From contig CM036761.1 in NCBI GenBank assembly GCA_020796225.1, forward strand, positions 32,756,928 to 32,820,927: a stretch of DNA of 64,000 nucleotides, in the 5' to 3' direction. This DNA is from Arion vulgaris. Its lineage: Eukaryota; Mollusca; Gastropoda; Stylommatophora; Arionidae. Numbering within the stretch: the stretch's first letter is position 1; every line of letters begins with the position of its first letter. Under the pieces are notes generated by a model. It made no database searches and was not told the DNA's origin. It saw only the letters and a program-made list of their open reading frames with translations. A program made the position numbers and the translations under genes. Positions 12,175 to 23,564 of the stretch are shown piece after piece.

Positions 12175-12345
12175 AGTGAAGATCATCATCATTGCATTCC
12201 GGATAAGTCAATAGACGCTCATATCGTCTCCTCAACATTTCCATCAGAGTAATGTAACTGATATCTACAGTTCTGTGTTGATTTCTGAAACGTCTTGCAA
12301 CACCAGCACTGTTCATGTCTGGCAGTTCCTGTATATAGTCTCATC
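12175..12345 (-). mobile_element. LINE RNase H-type 3' end fragment
   Basis: CATCATCATTGCATTCCGGA, followed by TAAGTCAATAG, resembles the 3' end of the element at 11110, with heavy decay. Confidence 0.6.
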
Positions 12346-12349
12346 TCCT

Positions 12350-13840
12350 TCACTCTGGGTAAGGACGTAGATACATACGTCTGTCAAATGTCATCGGTTC
12401 GATCTGCATCTCTTATTTCATTTTTGCAGTGATCGATAAAGAACGGACAAAGGAGAATTTTAAAAAATAAGACAGACTTTGACTTATATTTCTGATAAAA
12501 CAGAAAAAGAGCAACACTCTTGAGAGATGAGAAAAAAATATTTCTATGTCATCTAAGTCATGGGCGTGTCGGGGAGTCGTCTACCTCATTAAGGAGTCCA
12601 TTACACTAATACAAGAGACTATGACATTAATAGACAGGAACATTATACAATTGTATCAACGAGACTAAAAATTAGAAAGCGATAAATGGTTAGAAAATCA
12701 ATAACAATCAAGGATTAAAACGAAGATTTGATGATCATAAGACTCACGAGAAAAAAAAGATTAGCAAATAAGGTGTATTTGCTTTTTCCTTTCAAATATG
12801 CTGATATGACCGATAAGGAAAAAAACAGTCTGTAGTTTTGTTCAAACTCAAGTATTTTGTAAAGTACACGATAGACACACAGAGAGTGTGTGGCGGAGAT
12901 ATAGAGAGCGAGGGGAAGAGATGGAGGGTGAGCGTGTGGAAGTTTCTACAATAAATCGATCATTACACCGGAAGACGTGGGCGTATGCTGGAAATGAGAA
13001 TTCGTCAATAAAAATGAAAGGGTTTAATGAAGTTTTAAAATCTGCAAAGAAACACAACAAAAAATTGTTAGAGGAAAAGACTAATCCCGTAGACGTAATT
13101 TCCATCAGACAATGTTTCTTTTGAATTATTAATTTTTTGTTTATACATTTTTTATCTAGTGCGTCCACTTAACATGAAACATTTTACAATGATTAGAAAG
13201 CCTGTAATTGTTGTCACTTAATTGCATATTAACAACGTAGAAGAACATTTCAAGCCCGTATCGGGCTCACTTTACTAGTCATCTACGCACACACAGACAA
13301 ACATAACGCAACTACATTCCTTGGATGAAAATTTGTGTAGTCATCATCACTCGTGATGGACGAGCATCAACAACGTATTCGGGCCAGTTAGGTTATTTTA
13401 TTAATTTTTCTCCTCTTTCATCTGTGTCTATTCCATTCTATTTCTTTACACTTTTAATTAGTTTTTTGTTTAATTTCTACTACGTTTCGTATTATTCTAC
13501 CATTTCATTCTGTTATTCTCTGTTATTCACTTCTTTTAACTACTAATTACAACGTTGCTGATTTCAACTGATAAATACAAATTAGTATTTGTCCCTAAGG
13601 CACACATCCTTATTCGATAATAATACCATACCTCAGTCGCTGTCATGTTCAAGTCATCTATCTCATACTGGATACATCTTCGACTTTATTGTCACAATAA
13701 ATTTGCATAATTTTAGTAATGTATTTTTATGTTGCTCTGTCTGTCTTAGACAGCGAATTGTTACTCAAATGTAATGTAATACTTAATATAATCAGAACAT
13801 GTTAGGATAGCAATTATTACTCTGGTCAAGACAGCAAATG
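12350..13840. other. No recognised gene
   Basis: AT-rich. The open frame 12888-13124 and its antisense partner have no recognisable family and overlap each other, so I do not call them genes. Confidence 0.5.
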
Positions 13841-13851
13841 TTACTCTAACC

Positions 13852-14463
13852 CAGCGTTTCCCAAAGTGGGCGGTACCGCCCCAGTGGGCGCTGAAGCGTT
13901 CTAGGGGGGCGATAGTGGGTTCAGAAGATTAGTGGTCGGTGGCTTTTTAAAGAAGAAATTAACAATAACAAATTTTTAATAAATTATTTTCGTGATTTTG
14001 TGATTGAATAATCATTTAAAATTTGAATTCTGCATTTAAATTCATCTTATGCCGTCCTACACGATCCATTTTTTCATCAATCTTCTTTTTCATTCAAATA
14101 ATCATTTGATAATTGACCATGTATGACAGAAATATAAATGAATTGTCAATGTCAATGAGAAAATAGAGCATATATCTATATGTGGGGAGGGGCGTTGGCA
14201 AACTGTTATAATGTGGAGGGGGGCGTTACAACGTTTATGTTGTGCAAAGTGAGCGGTACAACGTTTATGTTGTGCAAAGTGAGCGGTACAACGTTTATGT
14301 TGTGCAAAGTGAGCGGTACAACGTTTATGTTGTGCAAAGTGGGCGTTACAACGTTTATGTTGTGCAAAGTGGGCGGTACAACATTTATGTTGTGCAAAGT
14401 GAGCGTTACAAAGTTTATGTTGTGCAAAGTGGGCGGTGGGCCGAAAATGTTTGGGAAACGCTG
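13852..14463. mobile_element. hAT-like MITE, 612 bp, with internal minisatellite
   Basis: Terminal inverted repeats CAGCGTTTCCCAAA (left) and TTTGGGAAACGCTG (right). An exact 8-bp target-site duplication CTCTAACC lies at 13844-13851 and 14464-14471, the length expected of hAT elements. No transposase frame is present, so it is non-autonomous. It carries seven 30-bp repeats near its right end. Confidence 0.92.
14228..14437. repeat. 30-bp minisatellite, 7 copies
   Basis: Unit ACAACGTTTATGTTGTGCAA plus AGTGAGCGGT, seven head-to-tail copies with few mismatches. Because 30 is divisible by three, every frame stays open, giving repetitive open frames on both strands that are not genes. Confidence 0.97.
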
Positions 14464-14479
14464 CTCTAACCAATACATC

Positions 14480-14935
14480 GTAATCATCTTCTTTTGTTAT
14501 CACACTGTAACCGAGTTGTTGCCCAATGTCGTGGTTTTCTGTTTTTTGTTTTGCCCTGTTCTGGTGGCTTGGGTGATTATTACTTTTGCTCTTTGGCAGG
14601 ATTCTGCTACGCCATCTAATCATCTTTTTCGTGGTATTCCTCTCATTTTCTTTCCTGATGTTTTGTTGTAGAAGACTATGTTTACTGTGGAGTTTGGATG
14701 CATTCTTATTAAGTGATCAAACCACTTCATTCTTTGTTTCTCAATGTAATTCAAGCAAGGTTCTGTACAAACTTTCTTATATTGATGTTGATGTCTTTTC
14801 TAGTAGTGTTGGTAACTTTTCCCAGGCACTGCATTTCATATGTAGTTATTTTTTGCGAATACGCTTTGCTCATTGTCCGTGTTTTGTTTGGCTCTAGTAA
14901 CACAAAGTAGGTAGGAAAATGCAGTTGATCATCTT
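14480..14935 (-). mobile_element. LINE 3' region fragment
   Basis: Translated on the minus strand it gives SQKITTYEMQCLGKVTNTTR and further broken frames, collinear with the LINE tail at 58640-59095 (KITTCEMRCLRKAVNVTRRD). Several stops. Confidence 0.72.
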
Positions 14936-15154
14936 GTTTAGCTGTCAATGAGGTTACTTCGTAATACTGACTGTAATTAGAACATATTCAGACACACATT
15001 TTTCTTATATTCAAGATGTTGTAATACGGACTCCAGCCAATACAGCAAATTGTTACTCTAGTCAAGATATCGTAATACTGACTTAAACAATACTTCAATT
15101 GTTATCCTACATTTTACACTAATAGTAACAGTAATATTCTGTTTACAATGATTT

Positions 15155-15685
15155 ATATTTAAATCATCATCAGGTGCCGTCTCCTGATCGAAGGTTGGCT
15201 GCAATGAATCGCCAGCATCCTCTGTCTTTCGCCTTAGTGTTGCACACTGCCAGACTGTAACCTGTCCATTTCTTAAAGTTTCCCTTCCACTTATCTCTCG
15301 GTCTTCCTCTTGCTCTTCCACCCTCAACTTTCCCTCTAGTAAAGATTTTATCATGGTGTCATGTCTTTTTATTTGCCCAAAATAGTTTATTTGTCTGAAT
15401 TTTATTTCTCTTAAAAATTGTTTCTTCATGCCTAGTTTTCCTAAAACTTGTTTATTTGTTTGTTTTTCTGTCCATGAAACTCTGCCTATTCTTCTATTAT
15501 CCACATCTCAAATGCATCAATTCTGTCTTCTAACTGCTTGTTCATTGTCCATGTTTCCGAGCCATAGATTAATATAGGATATATATAGCATTTGATCATT
15601 CTCATTTTTAGCCTATTTGTAATTTGTTTGGATGTCAGTAACTTTCTCATACTATTGAAATTATCCTTGGTCATTCCTATTCTCT
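15155..15685 (-). mobile_element. LINE 3' region fragment
   Basis: Two minus-strand frames (15486-15674, then 15058-15504) read MIKCYIYPILIYGSETWTMN, then FLREIKFRQINYFGQIKRHD. This is the YGSETW...GHIKR segment following the reverse transcriptase of animal LINEs. A stop separates the frames. Confidence 0.85.
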
Positions 15686-16045
15686 TTTTAATTTCTGTTA
15701 TACATCTGTTATCATCTGACCAAGATATAAGAAACTTTTTACTTGATGTAGTAATTCTCCATGTATTTTTATATTCATTTTAGGTTTCTCCATTTCCTTG
15801 TTGATCACCATAGTTTTTGTTCATATTTATATAATTACTTTTAAATACAATTAACCGCAGTTATTGTTCATTGCTTATAATTCTATGCTGTTGTGTTTCA
15901 TAAGCATGTATATATCTTGCCATATGTACATCGAGCGGCTATATACCTATAGTATATTTGTGTCCTGTTTGACACTTAACGTTTCCCCAACAAGTTTCCA
16001 TTGCTATCATCTTTTATTGTTTTCATGTCGGGCCACACTCTTTCT

Positions 16046-16152
16046 TCTTCTTTTTCGAACGCTCCATATCGACCACTTGTCAACCACTCTGTGTGATTTG
16101 TGTGTGGTTTGTATGTGATCTGAGTTTAAGAGCGATAATGCGTTGTGCCAGT
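16046..16152 (-). repeat. SINE family A, tail part of interrupted copy
   Basis: TTCGAACGCTCCATATCGAC through GCGTTGTGCCAGTTC. Broken off by about 230 bp of other DNA; the core and 5' part follow at 16384. Confidence 0.85.
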
Positions 16153-16383
16153 TCATACTTTTTCATAATTCATAAGTACGGTTCCAACTTCACTGTAACG
16201 GGTCACCCCATAATTGCTCCGTTCCTGTGCCAATGAATATCACACGAAATGCTAATACCTGTGAAAAGTTTCCTGTGCGAACTAATTCCAGAATGAAACA
16301 GCCGCGTACCGCCACAAAAAAGAAACCTGCACCGCATAATATGCATATGGCCGTCGCGAATGTAGCAACACAAAACTGTTCAT
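16153..16383. other. Insertion within a SINE, identity unknown
   Basis: About 230 bp separating the two halves of a family A SINE. GTTCAT occurs at both junctions and may be a short target duplication. No coding or repeat identity recognised. Confidence 0.45.
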
Positions 16384-16528
16384 CACTTACATCCGATTTC
16401 TACGACGCTTAATACTAGGATAGCATCCCTAGATCCTGCCTCAGTCGCCACTTACGACATGCATTGTAGGTTGCAGTGGTACTATTCTTTGCTTCCATTG
16501 CGGGCCCCGGCACTAAACGGGCGTCACA
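16384..16528 (-). repeat. SINE family A, core and 5' part of interrupted copy
   Basis: ACATCCGATTTCTACGACGC through GCGGGCCCCGGCAC. Completes the copy begun at 16046. Confidence 0.85.
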
Positions 16529-17214
16529 CTCTTTCAATTCTTGTTCCACCGTTGTTATCCATTTTTCATTTGGACTTCCAAGTCTTCTTTTCTCGCCCAT
16601 TGTCGTCCATCAGAGAGCTGTCCTAGCAAATGTCCTAACTGGCATATGACATACATGCACAATCCTACTTCCAGCTTCGTCTTTTATTGATGGTCTTCAA
16701 TGAAATACAATGTATTCGTTTTAAATGCTCTTCATTTGTTATTGTATTTCGCAGAAAATATGCAGGATTCTTTTTAAAACATTTATTTTGGAATGTCTCC
16801 AGCTTGTGTATGATTTTGTGAATCATTGCCAGCACTCACTACTGTATAATAACACTCACATGACAATGATGTTGTATATTTTAAATGTTGGTTTCAGATT
16901 TCATACTTCGACTTTTCTCTAGTGGTAATAGTTATATATTGTACGGCAAACTTGGTTAGTGTGGGAAATAATTAATTTTGTAATCTCGCAATGAAAGGAC
17001 GACAAAGTTGAACAATCCTTGATGGCTGAATTATTTATTGAAATTGACGACGGTAATCTCTTAACATATTTAATTGAACAGTTTGAACTTTAAGTCACAA
17101 CCTGGCCTAGTCTTAATAACAGGGAGTTAGCAACCTGTTATCTTACAACGAGGTATGTCGAACAATGCAAGGTTTATGTTTATCTTTGATCAATGGCACA
17201 CAATATAAACGTTG

Positions 17215-17540
17215 ACAAATTCAGAAGTGATGAACTCAGAGAAATATCTTGTCAACCACTAGTAACAACTGTTATAAGAAAGAGAAGAAGGAGGGAGACA
17301 TGCTGAGTATACTCAGAGAAGAAATTATCAAATAATAACAAAGCAGGCATTGAAGTGGGAGACAAAGGTTCAAGAGAGGTAGGACGCTCTAGGAAAACCC
17401 TGAAACGAACTTTGCTGAGAGAGGCGAGAAATATCAAACTCAATCCCATACAGGAGATTGAGCGAGTTGCCCAGGATAAAGCAGTATGGAGACATTACTT
17501 GCAAGCCCCATGTAACGTATAACGGTACGAGAGATATATA
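17215..17540 (+). mobile_element. LINE 3' tail fragment
   Basis: Contains AAACGAACTTTGCTGAGAGA, then GAGATTGAGCGAGTTGCCCA. Related tails lie at 47220-47400 and 53480-53745 (plus) and 50750-51040 (minus). Confidence 0.78.
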
Positions 17541-17654
17541 ATAATGGCATGCAATTAATAAGTTATGTGGTCAAACTAACTTCTGTCGACTTTACCACTC
17601 AACATTTTTCTGGGTACGTTAAGGGATCTCTACGGCTACGTAGTTAAGCTTTGC

Positions 17655-17860
17655 CATCCATTCCGAAGCTCGTGTGTTAGAATTTGGACCACGTCGAACT
17701 GTTTACGAGTGAATTATCTACAAGGGCACATAGGAGTGGTGTAGGGGCTACGGATTTCGTGCAATACTCTCGGCATGTGGCGTGCCATTTTTACTGAGAG
17801 TGACCGAGCAATATGGGGTAAACACCCGGTGCAATGAAGTCAATCTTTCGACTTTTAACT
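17655..17860 (+). repeat. SINE family D
   Basis: GGCTACGGATTTCGTGCAAT, then ACTCTCGGCATG and CAATGAAGTCAATCTTTCGA, the conserved body and 3' end of family D; the head is diverged. Confidence 0.8.
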
Positions 17861-18116
17861 TTTTTTAGACTCTCTCTTGGTATATTAAGGATGTGTCTAC
17901 ATGGGTCGTTACGGTGATTAAACATTCCACCCTTAGTGTGGAATGTGATACTGGGACTACGTACAGCTCTATCCAATCAATGTTCTAATCTATTTCTAGA
18001 GTTTCGCAAATTGTGTCAGAAGCACCTCCAAATGTAATAGGTCAGTTGAAAAACTGTGTGGTGAAATTTGGACGTACATAATCTGGGTATGCTCTGTTGC
18101 TGATATGCCAAACCGG

Positions 18117-18282
18117 CAGTGGCGGCTCGTGTTCATTTTTGTTTGGTGGGGTCAGACAAAAATTTTCGGAAAAATCATGGTTTTGAGTTATTATGTTTTA
18201 ATTTATAAAATAATAAATACACGTTACACATTCTTTTTGATCGGGCCCGGCCCCAGTGGCCCTTAATGACGAGCTGCCACTG
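18117..18282. mobile_element. hAT-like MITE, 166 bp
   Basis: Terminal inverted repeats CAGTGGCGGCTCGT and ACGAGCTGCCACTG. Same family as 57208-57630, but without the nested SINE. No matching 8-bp duplication is visible here. Confidence 0.85.
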
Positions 18283-18419
18283 ATTAGAAATTTAGAAGTA
18301 TTAGATATTTGATATGTTGTTTTGATTGATATATATAGTCAAAGACAGAAATACTAAAAACAAACGAGATATATCAAATCGGTGATTCCCTTAAGTGTTC
18401 AGTCTTTACATATTAATAA

Positions 18420-18700
18420 CATGTAGCTAGATTTCGCATATTGGCAACAGCAAAGCACTTACACTTTGGCTCAAAAAAGCGAATAGAGTACAACCTGAAA
18501 TTGGAATCATCGAGAGGAAGGGGCAGACGAAGAAAAAGATGGCTTGATGGAGTTACAGAAATCTTAAAACTCCACAATACCACAGCATGCACTTTCTCAA
18601 GCGACCGAGCATGCACTTTCTCGGAAACCGATCATCAGTTTAACCTGCTACGCCTCACGACAAAAATGCAGAGAAGGACAAAAGAAAAAGAAAGCACTTA
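18420..18700 (+). mobile_element. LINE 3' tail fragment
   Basis: Open frame 18441-18785 contains ESSRGRGRRRKRWLDGVTE, the basic GRPRRRW-type tail of animal LINE proteins. Confidence 0.7.
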
Positions 18701-19024
18701 CATACTTGCTACAGTGATGATTCCTTTGTTCCTCCAACTTAGCAAGACCTGGTACCCATCTTCAAATAAATTTATGCAGAACTGAAAGCTCAGAACACCT
18801 TTCAAACTTGAGCTAATACAATCTGACATTTTTACCCTTGGATGATAATTGTGATCATCGTCACTCATGATGGAAGAGCAGCAACAAGTCCAATCTGACA
18901 GCCACTGAAGTTGGTACGCTTTCAAGTGATCAGCAAAAAATCTAGATATTCAAACAGGCTACAGAAAAATACAATCAATATATAAAATATAGAAGTTAAG
19001 ACTGAGCGGTTTAAAAATTGACTT

Positions 19025-19145
19025 CATGGAACCAGGTTTTCCCCATATCGTTCAGTTCCTCTCTGCAGAAATGGTACTTAATCTGTCGAAAGTATTTCAC
19101 AAAACATGAACTCTGTAGCTCCTGCTATTACTTTTTCTTCACCAA
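19025..19145 (-). repeat. SINE family D, partial
   Basis: Reverse copy of the 3' half: TTCCCCATATCGTTCAGTTC, then CTCTGCAGAAATGGTA. Confidence 0.78.
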
Positions 19146-19189
19146 TCGCTATTCATGCTCCTAATCCACTGTGGAAAACAAACTGATCA

Positions 19190-19620
19190 GTAAGTTTTAG
19201 GTAAATCAGGTTTCCCCAAAGCTGCTTTCAGGTCAACTGTGCATCTCAGCTCATCCAGGAGAGGACAGTCTTGCAGGACATGCTTCGGTGTCTGTTCTGT
19301 CTGTTGACACTGGCAGAGAGCGATTTAGACTTTTTCCTAGTCTATTAAGTGTCCGGTATGTAGGTGAAATATAATGACCTGGTCTGTTCTGCTGCGATTT
19401 TTGAGAATGTCTTTTCCATAATCATATCCAGTGTTTGTCTTTTAGTCTACTGCAGATTTCCTCTTTATTAGGGTTTTGATCTCTTGAAAAGACAATGGTT
19501 GGTAGATTTGTTCTTTGGCACTGCCTTCCTTAGTCAAAACATTAACAATCTTATCGCCTTCAATGCTACAGTGAGATGGGATTCACTGCATGTGAATTTC
19601 TATTACAATCCTAGAGATCT
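19190..19620 (-). mobile_element. LINE C-terminal fragment (post-RNase H region)
   Basis: The minus-strand translation gives HLHTGH, then CQCQQTEQTPKHVLQDCPL, with stops in between. This is the TGH...C.C...TPEH.L..CP tail found after RNase H in some LINEs. Confidence 0.7.
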
Positions 19621-19824
19621 TTAAGGAAAGAAATGAAAACTGAACAGACTTGTAGGGCCCGAATTCAAACTCCGCCTTACAGAACACTAGGCAACTGGCT
19701 TAACCACAGATATCTCCATAAGTATAGATTTCATAAATATAATTTAGATGCAAATTAGAAATATAAGATGAAAAAACTATTTAACTCACAGAAACTATTT
19801 ACAGAATTAAAGAAAAATCCAAGC

Positions 19825-20195
19825 ACGCTTCTCTTTTCTTCTCTTAGCTCCCTTGAAGCATAAGGTATCAACACATTTCCTCCAACCAGATCTGTCTTGA
19901 GGAAGCCAGCATAGTCCATTCCTGGTCTTTCCCTCCTCTTCTCTTTCTATCTGCAGTTCATCTCCATGTCTCTTTAGGTCGCTCCCTGCCCCTCTTACCT
20001 CCTGGATTCCACTTCAAAGTCACATGTGGGTGTCTGGTCTTCTGCATTCTTAATGTATGTCCCAAGCAGGAGTCTCTTAAATACAACAAATGTCCAACAT
20101 ACAATAAACAGAGGTAACATGTATGGCCAACCCCCATGTCAGTCCAAAACAAAGTGTGTAGAGATGTACACATACTCCAGTTGACCACTAACTAC
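19825..20195 (-). mobile_element. LINE 3' tail fragment
   Basis: Frame 19958-20188 ends with LKWNPGGKRGRERPKETWR, a LINE tail motif. A close relative is at 42185-42415 inside GID8. Confidence 0.8.
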
Positions 20196-20419
20196 TTTAG
20201 AAGTATACAAGTCAATGTCTGAAAACTTTGGAAGAAAAGAGGGTCGACAAACAATTACCAAACTTAATCAGTTCACTAACTAGAAAATGGAAATTTAAAA
20301 TAATTTCATAATTCTTATGGTTTTTTTTTCTTTTATCTTAAATAAATTATTAAGAATTTTCTACAAAATCATCAATGAAGAACCTCTCAATGGATGCAAT
20401 CACAACAAATAAACAGTAG

Positions 20420-20640
20420 TATAAGGAAGACACTGGAGCTGGAAAGGACACATACTCTGACGTGATCCAGAGACTATCACAAAAACCATCATGTAAGGAC
20501 ACCGGAGGGGGGCACATCAAAGACAATCTGGTAGTGAACAGTGGAGGAGATGACACTGCAAAGGATGGCCAAGGACAGAACACAAGATAGAAATGTTGTT
20601 GCCATACAAGACATCACATTAAGGTTTGCTGTCCACTGAC
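20420..20640 (+). mobile_element. LINE 3' tail fragment, frameshifted
   Basis: WKGHIL, a stop, then RDPETITKTIM, and in another frame RTPEGGTSKTIW, then MAKDRTQDRN. This matches the order of the usual LINE tail (GH.LRRD, PEG...KTW, AKDR) with indels. Confidence 0.65.
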
Positions 20641-21129
20641 TATTGTGTTGGTCCATGTTTAAGTAAAAGAAGATCAACAGAACTGAAATTCGATTCAGTT
20701 ACGTATTTCAAATGCCCTGATCACTAAACTTATTGCAGTGCAAGGGATGCAACCCATGAAAAGGAGCAAATCTTATCTCATTCATAACTAATTCAGCAAT
20801 TAATTAGAGAATAAAGAATTTTAAGAACCCCAGGGAAGCAGCAAAGTCAGACTATGATCAATAAATAGACAGTTAACAAGTATTAGGAGCTTCTGGAAAA
20901 AAACATATTACCAAACACAAGAATCGAACCACAAACCTTTATTTATTACAGCATACCATTGCCTAGCTCTACAGATGAGCGTTTTTAAGAACACAACCAG
21001 CTAGATCTACAAAAACAGCTACACTAAGTCGTGTCTTTTATAAACAGCGTCGACTATAGTACACATAGTAATCAGGTCACAATCAGTCGAACAGTGTTTG
21101 TACAAACACATGCGATAAGCAATTAATCA

Positions 21130-21640
21130 GGAACTGTCTCTCTGTTGAAGAAAGATGTAATGATTTCTCAACACTTTCCGCCTTGTCATGATGAAGCATT
21201 ATGATAAACTATGTTGATTGCCTAGATGCACCTTTCTTTGTTGTTCTCCAGCATTCAGGTTCATAACAAAGTATGCAATTTTCATATATTTTTAGAGTTA
21301 TACTGAAAAGTTCCCTGAAATGTAGTTTATATTGGAAAATGCAATTTTTGCTCTGTTTATCAATTTGTTGATATATCTTACTGGTACACCCATATACACT
21401 AAAGTATTTAATGATGTCAGCTCCTGGTAATCTATTTTTACTGGTGTAGGTCTGCTTAGATGTATCGTCAAAACTTCGGTCTTCCAGAGGTATATGTTCG
21501 ATGCAACTTAACAGTTTTTTCTTGAATAAGTTTGTAGGAATAGACCAGCAGTGCGATGTAATCTATATATTCAAGAGTTTCAGTATTACTCAAGAAATAT
21601 CCTCTGTTGTTTGTTTCATCATAGAGTCTATGACAATTTA
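21130..21640 (-). mobile_element. LINE reverse transcriptase C-terminal fragment
   Basis: The minus-strand translation gives LEYIDYIALLVYSYKLIQEK, a decayed version of the LED.DYADDIALLSH catalytic segment (the YADD Asp residues are gone), followed by a region resembling F.Y.G...I..RI..A..AFSN. Same general type as 37264-38400. Confidence 0.7.
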
Positions 21641-21689
21641 TTTGCTTTTTGGCCGATATGTCGATGTATTACGTTCTTCTAGTTTGAAA

Positions 21690-22220
21690 AACTACCTTTC
21701 AAATGTGAAGTCAGTGCTGTTTTATTGCTCGGAAACATGAAGGACAACAAAAGAAACCACCAATAAACAACAGATCTTCGTAAATGGATGTTTATATAGA
21801 ATAGAGGGGCTGAGATGGTATGACAAGATTACGAACGATGAACTCAGAGAACTAAGCAGATACCACTGGAAAAAGTAGAAATAAGTATGCATACTCTTCT
21901 ATATTTGTTGGGGAGACTGAGCACCTATGGGTCTGCCCGGAGTGTAATGATGTCAGTTTTATTAACCAATAACTAAAAAAGATGCTGGATAGGACACACA
22001 TTGAGAAGACTGACCAGAAGCATTACAAGCAGGCACTGTTTTGGAACCCGCATGAAAAGAAAAGATGGGAAAGGCCTAGAAATACCTGAGAAGAGAGCTG
22101 GAGGCCGATATTAAAAGGATAGGAAAGACATGGAAAGAGTTGGAAGGGATGACAAGAGAGAGGATAGGATGAAAGACGTTTGTTGAAGAACTGTGCTCCG
22201 TGGGAGTTGAAAGATGAAGA
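21690..22220 (+). mobile_element. LINE 3' region fragment
   Basis: NVKSVLFYCSET is collinear with 51350-51790 (NVKSVLFYG.ETWKTTKETT), giving two broken copies of one LINE. A piece of an RNase H-type LINE tail is embedded at 21888-21970. Confidence 0.8.
21888..21970 (+). mobile_element. Nested RNase H-type LINE tail fragment
   Basis: CATACTCTTCTATATTTGTT, then GAGCACCTATGGGTCTGCCC and ACCAATAACT. The same string occurs at 53160-53250. It interrupts the LINE fragment at 21690-22220 relative to the copy at 51045-51800. Confidence 0.7.
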
Positions 22221-22304
22221 AAAGTACCTTACATCGAGTTTATGTATTTTGCCTTTGGTACACAGTTTTACTGCAGTCTTCTCTTCTGTCTTTTGAGTAC
22301 AGAA

Positions 22305-22545
22305 GTCGCCTGAGTGGTTACCTGGGCCAAAATTTGGGGTGTCAACAATAGAACCACTGCATGTTGTAAGAGGCCATTAAGAAGGTTTGGCTGAAATAGG
22401 ATGCACATGTCCTAAACGTGTACAAGTCTATGCATTTAGGGGCCAACCAAACCAATGTGCAATGTATACACGTTCTTGACAAAGATCAAACATCACAAAG
22501 AATTATTAAAATTGGTCGGTAAAGAAGGAACGCAAAGAGGAGTAA
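22305..22545 (+). repeat. SINE family B
   Basis: From GCCTGAGTGGTTACCTGGGC through a shortened core to CGGTAAAGAAGGAACGCAAA. The 5' end resembles a tRNA Ser/Leu box A region. Confidence 0.9.
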
Positions 22546-22734
22546 AGTACAGAAGTCACTTTACAATTAAGATACAATCATTAATTTGCAGGTGCAGATT
22601 TTTACATTCAACAAATATTTCTGCCCTTTTTCTTCCGCTCAAATAAAAGCAGAGCTACAAACAACATATAGGCAAAAGTTAAATTGTAAAAATTACTCAA
22701 GAACACACTGATTAATCAAGTGGTAAACATACAT

Positions 22735-22740
22735 TTTATT
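22735..22740 (-). terminator. Possible polyadenylation signal for the RLIG1 gene
   Basis: AATAAA on the minus strand, about 600 bp past the stop codon. It is the first canonical signal I noticed there, but the implied 3' UTR would include the SINE at 22860-23065. Weak call. Confidence 0.3.
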
Positions 22741-22859
22741 ATGGAAGTCAAAGACAATCAAATAATTAGTAATTATAAGAAAAATTGACCTTTATATAGC
22801 ATATTCTGTTTATCAGTACACATAGGTTGAGGATTAACTTTCATTTGCAATTTCTATCC

Positions 22860-23065
22860 AAAATGATGATTACAGTTCTGGCTCCCATTCGGGAGACACG
22901 GGTTCAATCCCTTGTAAGACCATGAAGATTTTTCTGTATGGGGCATAAAGAAACAATCCTAACCTGAACGGTTTCGCTGTGACTGCACTAACCATTAAAT
23001 TCCCCAGGCTAATGTCCCCCAAAAAAGCGGAACTACCGGCAGTAAAGACAGTTTTTTTTTTATAT
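22860..23065 (+). repeat. SINE family H (tRNA-derived head)
   Basis: TGGCTCCCATTCGGGAGACA, then CGGGTTCAATCCC (box B), then CTAACCTGAACGGTTTCGCT. A reverse copy is at 29330-29520. Confidence 0.75.
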
Positions 23066-23336
23066 CCAGAATAAGCTAATTTTCTACACTAAAACAAAGA
23101 AAAACCTGATGAAATGTTCCAAAGTAAAAAAACTTATGTCCTAATTTCTCAGAAACAAGCTTTTCAAAGTTTGCAATAAATCAAATTACATTATTATATG
23201 ATTTTGTTATACACTGTAATATAAATAAATCTAGACAAATCTAGACAACATTTTGAAACATAATACACTCAAGTAAATGCTGAGAGTAGGTAATTCCAGC
23301 AACAACAATCAATAAAATATATGAAAAGTGTTTGTG

Positions 23337-23564
23337 CTAGGACGTTGCATCATTGATTATTTCAATGCTCTTGTGCAAGTCTTGCAATGAGCAAATAATG
23401 TGCCCATTAAGTGAACTGAACAGAGAGAATAGGTTCTGGCTTTCCCCCTTCTTCGCTATCCCATCCACATTTGAAGATGGTAACTCCATCTGTACTCTGA
23501 CCTTTCTATTGGACAGCTTAGGTTCTGGTACTGGCCAGTTTAGATTCAGATGATGCCTGTGTAA
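23337..23564 (-). CDS. RLIG1: RLIG1 exon 7 (C-terminus and stop)
   Basis: Begins after TTTCAG with [15 protein letters not shown] and ends at TAG (23337-23339). Encodes 75 residues. The HRHHL...WP.P string is conserved with human RLIG1; the last 50 residues are more divergent. Confidence 0.92.
   Translation of the reverse strand, partial: LHRHHLNLNWPVPEPKLSNRKVRVQMELPSSNVDGIAKKGESQNLFSLFSSLNGHIICSLQDLHKSIEIINDATS

Noticed and set aside
12848..13168. Overlapping open frames of 106 and 78 codons on opposite strands
   Set aside because: No recognisable domain, no splice context, and they exclude each other.
14228..14437. Possible CRISPR array
   Set aside because: The 30-bp units are directly adjacent with no spacers, and the window is animal nuclear DNA.
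14102..14671. Long overlapping open frames on both strands with repeating MLCKVSGTTF or LHNINVV units
   Set aside because: They are translations of the 30-bp minisatellite inside a hAT-like MITE; open frames on both strands are expected from a period divisible by three.
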